DNA from: Diaporthe sp. PMI_573
Lineage: Eukaryota > Ascomycota > Sordariomycetes > Diaporthales > Diaporthaceae
NCBI GenBank assembly: GCA_021399435.1
Contig: JAJTUP010000002.1
Span: forward strand, 2,480,001 to 2,544,000
Reading direction: 5' to 3'
Length of the DNA: 64,000 nt
The position numbers and the translations under genes are program-made. The notes under the pieces are model-generated. The model saw nothing but the letters and a program-made list of their open reading frames with translations. It did not search any database and was not told the origin of the DNA. Each line of letters begins with the position of its first letter. Position 1 is the first letter of the stretch. Positions 62,396 through 64,000 of the stretch are shown here, piece after piece.

Positions 62396-63838
62396 ATGGC
62401 GTCGAACAACCCAAACAGGCGAAGCCTTGATCTCTTCAATGTCGATCAACAAGCAGTAGAGAATCTCGACCTGACTTTCCAGGAGGCTATTCCAAGCAGT
62501 ACCAGCAACGTAAGTTATGTGTCAAGTAGAGTATCCCTTTTCCAACACTCTCCCGAAAAGCTGACCCGTTGGGCTTTGTTGAAGTACACAGAGATACCGT
62601 CAGTAGACAAGCCCCTTTGATTTCTAACAGCGGTTTTGGCACTCACCCTCCGATTGCCAGCGACACGTACTCAATTTCAGAAAGCGTCCTCGCCTATCGG
62701 GTGGAAAATGGCAGAACTTACCACGCCTACAAGGACGGATGTAAGTCCACACACGCACACACTCGCCGAGCCACTATGAGAAGGGCACGAGATCAACGGC
62801 CACATCCTAGGGTACCTGCTCCCAAACGACGCCGAAGAGATAGAACGACTGCGCCTGACCCACGACATCCTCAGGCGGGCGATGGGAAACCGCTCACACC
62901 TGGCGCCTTGGACGAGAGACCACTTCCCGCGGCGCGTGCTCGATGTCGGCACCGGGACGGGGGACTGGTGCTTTGACTTTGCCGAGGAGTTCCCCCAGAC
63001 CGAGCTAATCATAGGGACGGACCTGTCGAATATCCAACCTGACGTAGGGCCTCCGAATGTCCAGTTCATCATAGATGACTCGTCACAGGAGTGGCTCGAC
63101 GACGACCTGGACTACGTTCACACGCGAGACACCAATGGCTGTTGGGAGGTGCGCTACCATCTCGATTGGTCCTTCATTAGCCGTTGAACGGAGGCAAATT
63201 TCAGAAGAAAGGCCCTCCCCCCAAAAGATACACTCGGATGATGCTAATGGTGGATGTTGACAGAACATGAGCGCCCAAGTTATTCAGCAGGCCTTCCAAA
63301 AGTTGAACCCAGGCGGCTGGCTAGAGAGCCAGGAATTCGACATTGTGCTGCGATGCGACGACGGGACCGCTCCAGCCGATCACGGACTCAGACTTGTAAG
63401 CAACACTTGAGGGATACGTGTCCCCTTCTGGGCTTCTTCCATGCGCGATCTCCTATTTCGGACGAGGGAGAAAGACTCAAGCGAGCCTCAGCAACACCAT
63501 GATCAAAAACAACCACCCCATATCGTAGGCATGTCCGACCGTTCAGAGCTGCAGATGATTAACTCCAGGCATTCTAGTGGCTCTCGGAGTTAGACCGCAT
63601 AAGTCGGATAGCAGGGAAGCCTTGCACCATCACCCCTTGGCTCAAGATGTGGTACGAAGAGGCCGGGTTCGTCGACGTGCACGAGGAGATCTTCAGATTA
63701 CCAACCTGCGGGTGGCCGGAAGACCCGGAAGAGAAATGGATTGGGACGTGGATGGAAGAGATGCTAAACAGTGGCATTGACGGCATCCTCCGGGCGTACC
63801 AGTTGAGGGTGGCCGGGCTGACTATGGAACAGCATCAG
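62396..63838 (+). CDS. LaeA-like class I methyltransferase (3' end probably beyond window)
   Basis: SAM-dependent methyltransferase of the group related to the velvet-complex regulator LaeA; most members are of unknown substrate. Proposed exons: 62396-62583, 62631-62740, 62784-63148, 63264-63395 and 63578-63838, a 352-codon frame that must continue. Family landmarks: YRVENGRTYHAYKDG, LPNDAEEIERLRLTHDIL, SAM motif I RVLDVGTGTGDW, the acidic GTDLSNIQPD, the PPNVQFIIDDSSQEW segment, and MSAQVIQQAFQKLNPGGWLESQEFD. Later exons give WYEEAGFVDVHEEIFRLPTCGWP. The exon 1/2 border is uncertain: the obvious donor GTAAGT at 62511 breaks frame, so donor GTACAC at 62584 with a 47 bp intron was used. The intron before HEINGHIL is only 43 bp by my model. 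After the donor at 63839 no convincing last exon is visible before base 64000. Confidence 0.82.
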
Positions 63839-64000
63839 GTATGCACCGCTATCCCCTAGGCTCTCCTACCTTTGATCCACCAACAACTCTCTGGATGTCC
63901 GGTTTGGACACAGATGAGTCTTCCATACCGTTGCACTCTAGGATGGGATATCATATCTGACGCAAGGCCGTGCTATAGGCAGCGCTTATACCAGTTCGGA

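Overview
This window is nuclear DNA from a filamentous ascomycete (Pezizomycotina, most likely a Sordariomycete). The evidence is short GT..AG introns of about 43-245 bp with CTAAC-type branch points, a base composition near 55% GC, no operons, and characteristic fungal families: Zn2Cys6 regulators, a Sln1-type hybrid histidine kinase, SNF1, a LaeA-like methyltransferase and a CE15 glucuronoyl esterase. I did not fix the genus. Splice models were built by hand and checked for frame; most give exact multiples of three and uninterrupted family motifs.

Layout. From 1 to 55.2 kb every recognised gene is on the minus strand. In order: a dual C2H2/Zn2Cys6 transcription factor cut by the left edge (1-2912); a 10.9 kb gene-free stretch; a 700-residue protein of unknown function (13861-15963); an AIM24-domain protein (17652-19163); the osmosensing kinase SLN1 (20545-24616); an F-box protein (27424-30099); a 6.5 kb gene-free stretch; the energy-stress kinase SNF1 (36588-39092); CCZ1, a subunit of the Rab7 exchange factor (41369-43780); a MATE transporter (44627-46218); a Zn2Cys6/Fungal_trans_2 regulator (47836-50376); and a patatin-like protein (53112-55233). 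Orientation then flips, and the last three genes are on the plus strand: a small basic UPF0390 protein (58101-58349), a divergent secreted CE15 esterase (59315-60794) and a LaeA-like methyltransferase (62396 to the right edge, probably incomplete).

Biology. The middle of the window is mostly conserved signalling and trafficking genes: SLN1 (osmotic phosphorelay), SNF1 (AMPK, carbon and energy stress) and CCZ1 (late endosome/vacuole fusion, autophagy). The right end is more accessory: a transporter, a pathway-type regulator, a catalytically altered patatin, a cell-wall esterase and a LaeA-like methyltransferase. I see no convincing secondary-metabolite cluster, no tRNA or rRNA gene, no CRISPR array and no intact transposon. 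One AT-rich patch at 47.1-47.8 kb may be a decayed LTR.

The most interesting points are the patatin with Gly at the nucleophile position, the CE15 protein with Ser where the canonical acid Glu should be, the regulator carrying two C2H2 fingers plus a binuclear zinc cluster under a very long upstream region, and a CCTAGGTA-type palindrome recurring 300-600 bp upstream of three consecutive genes.
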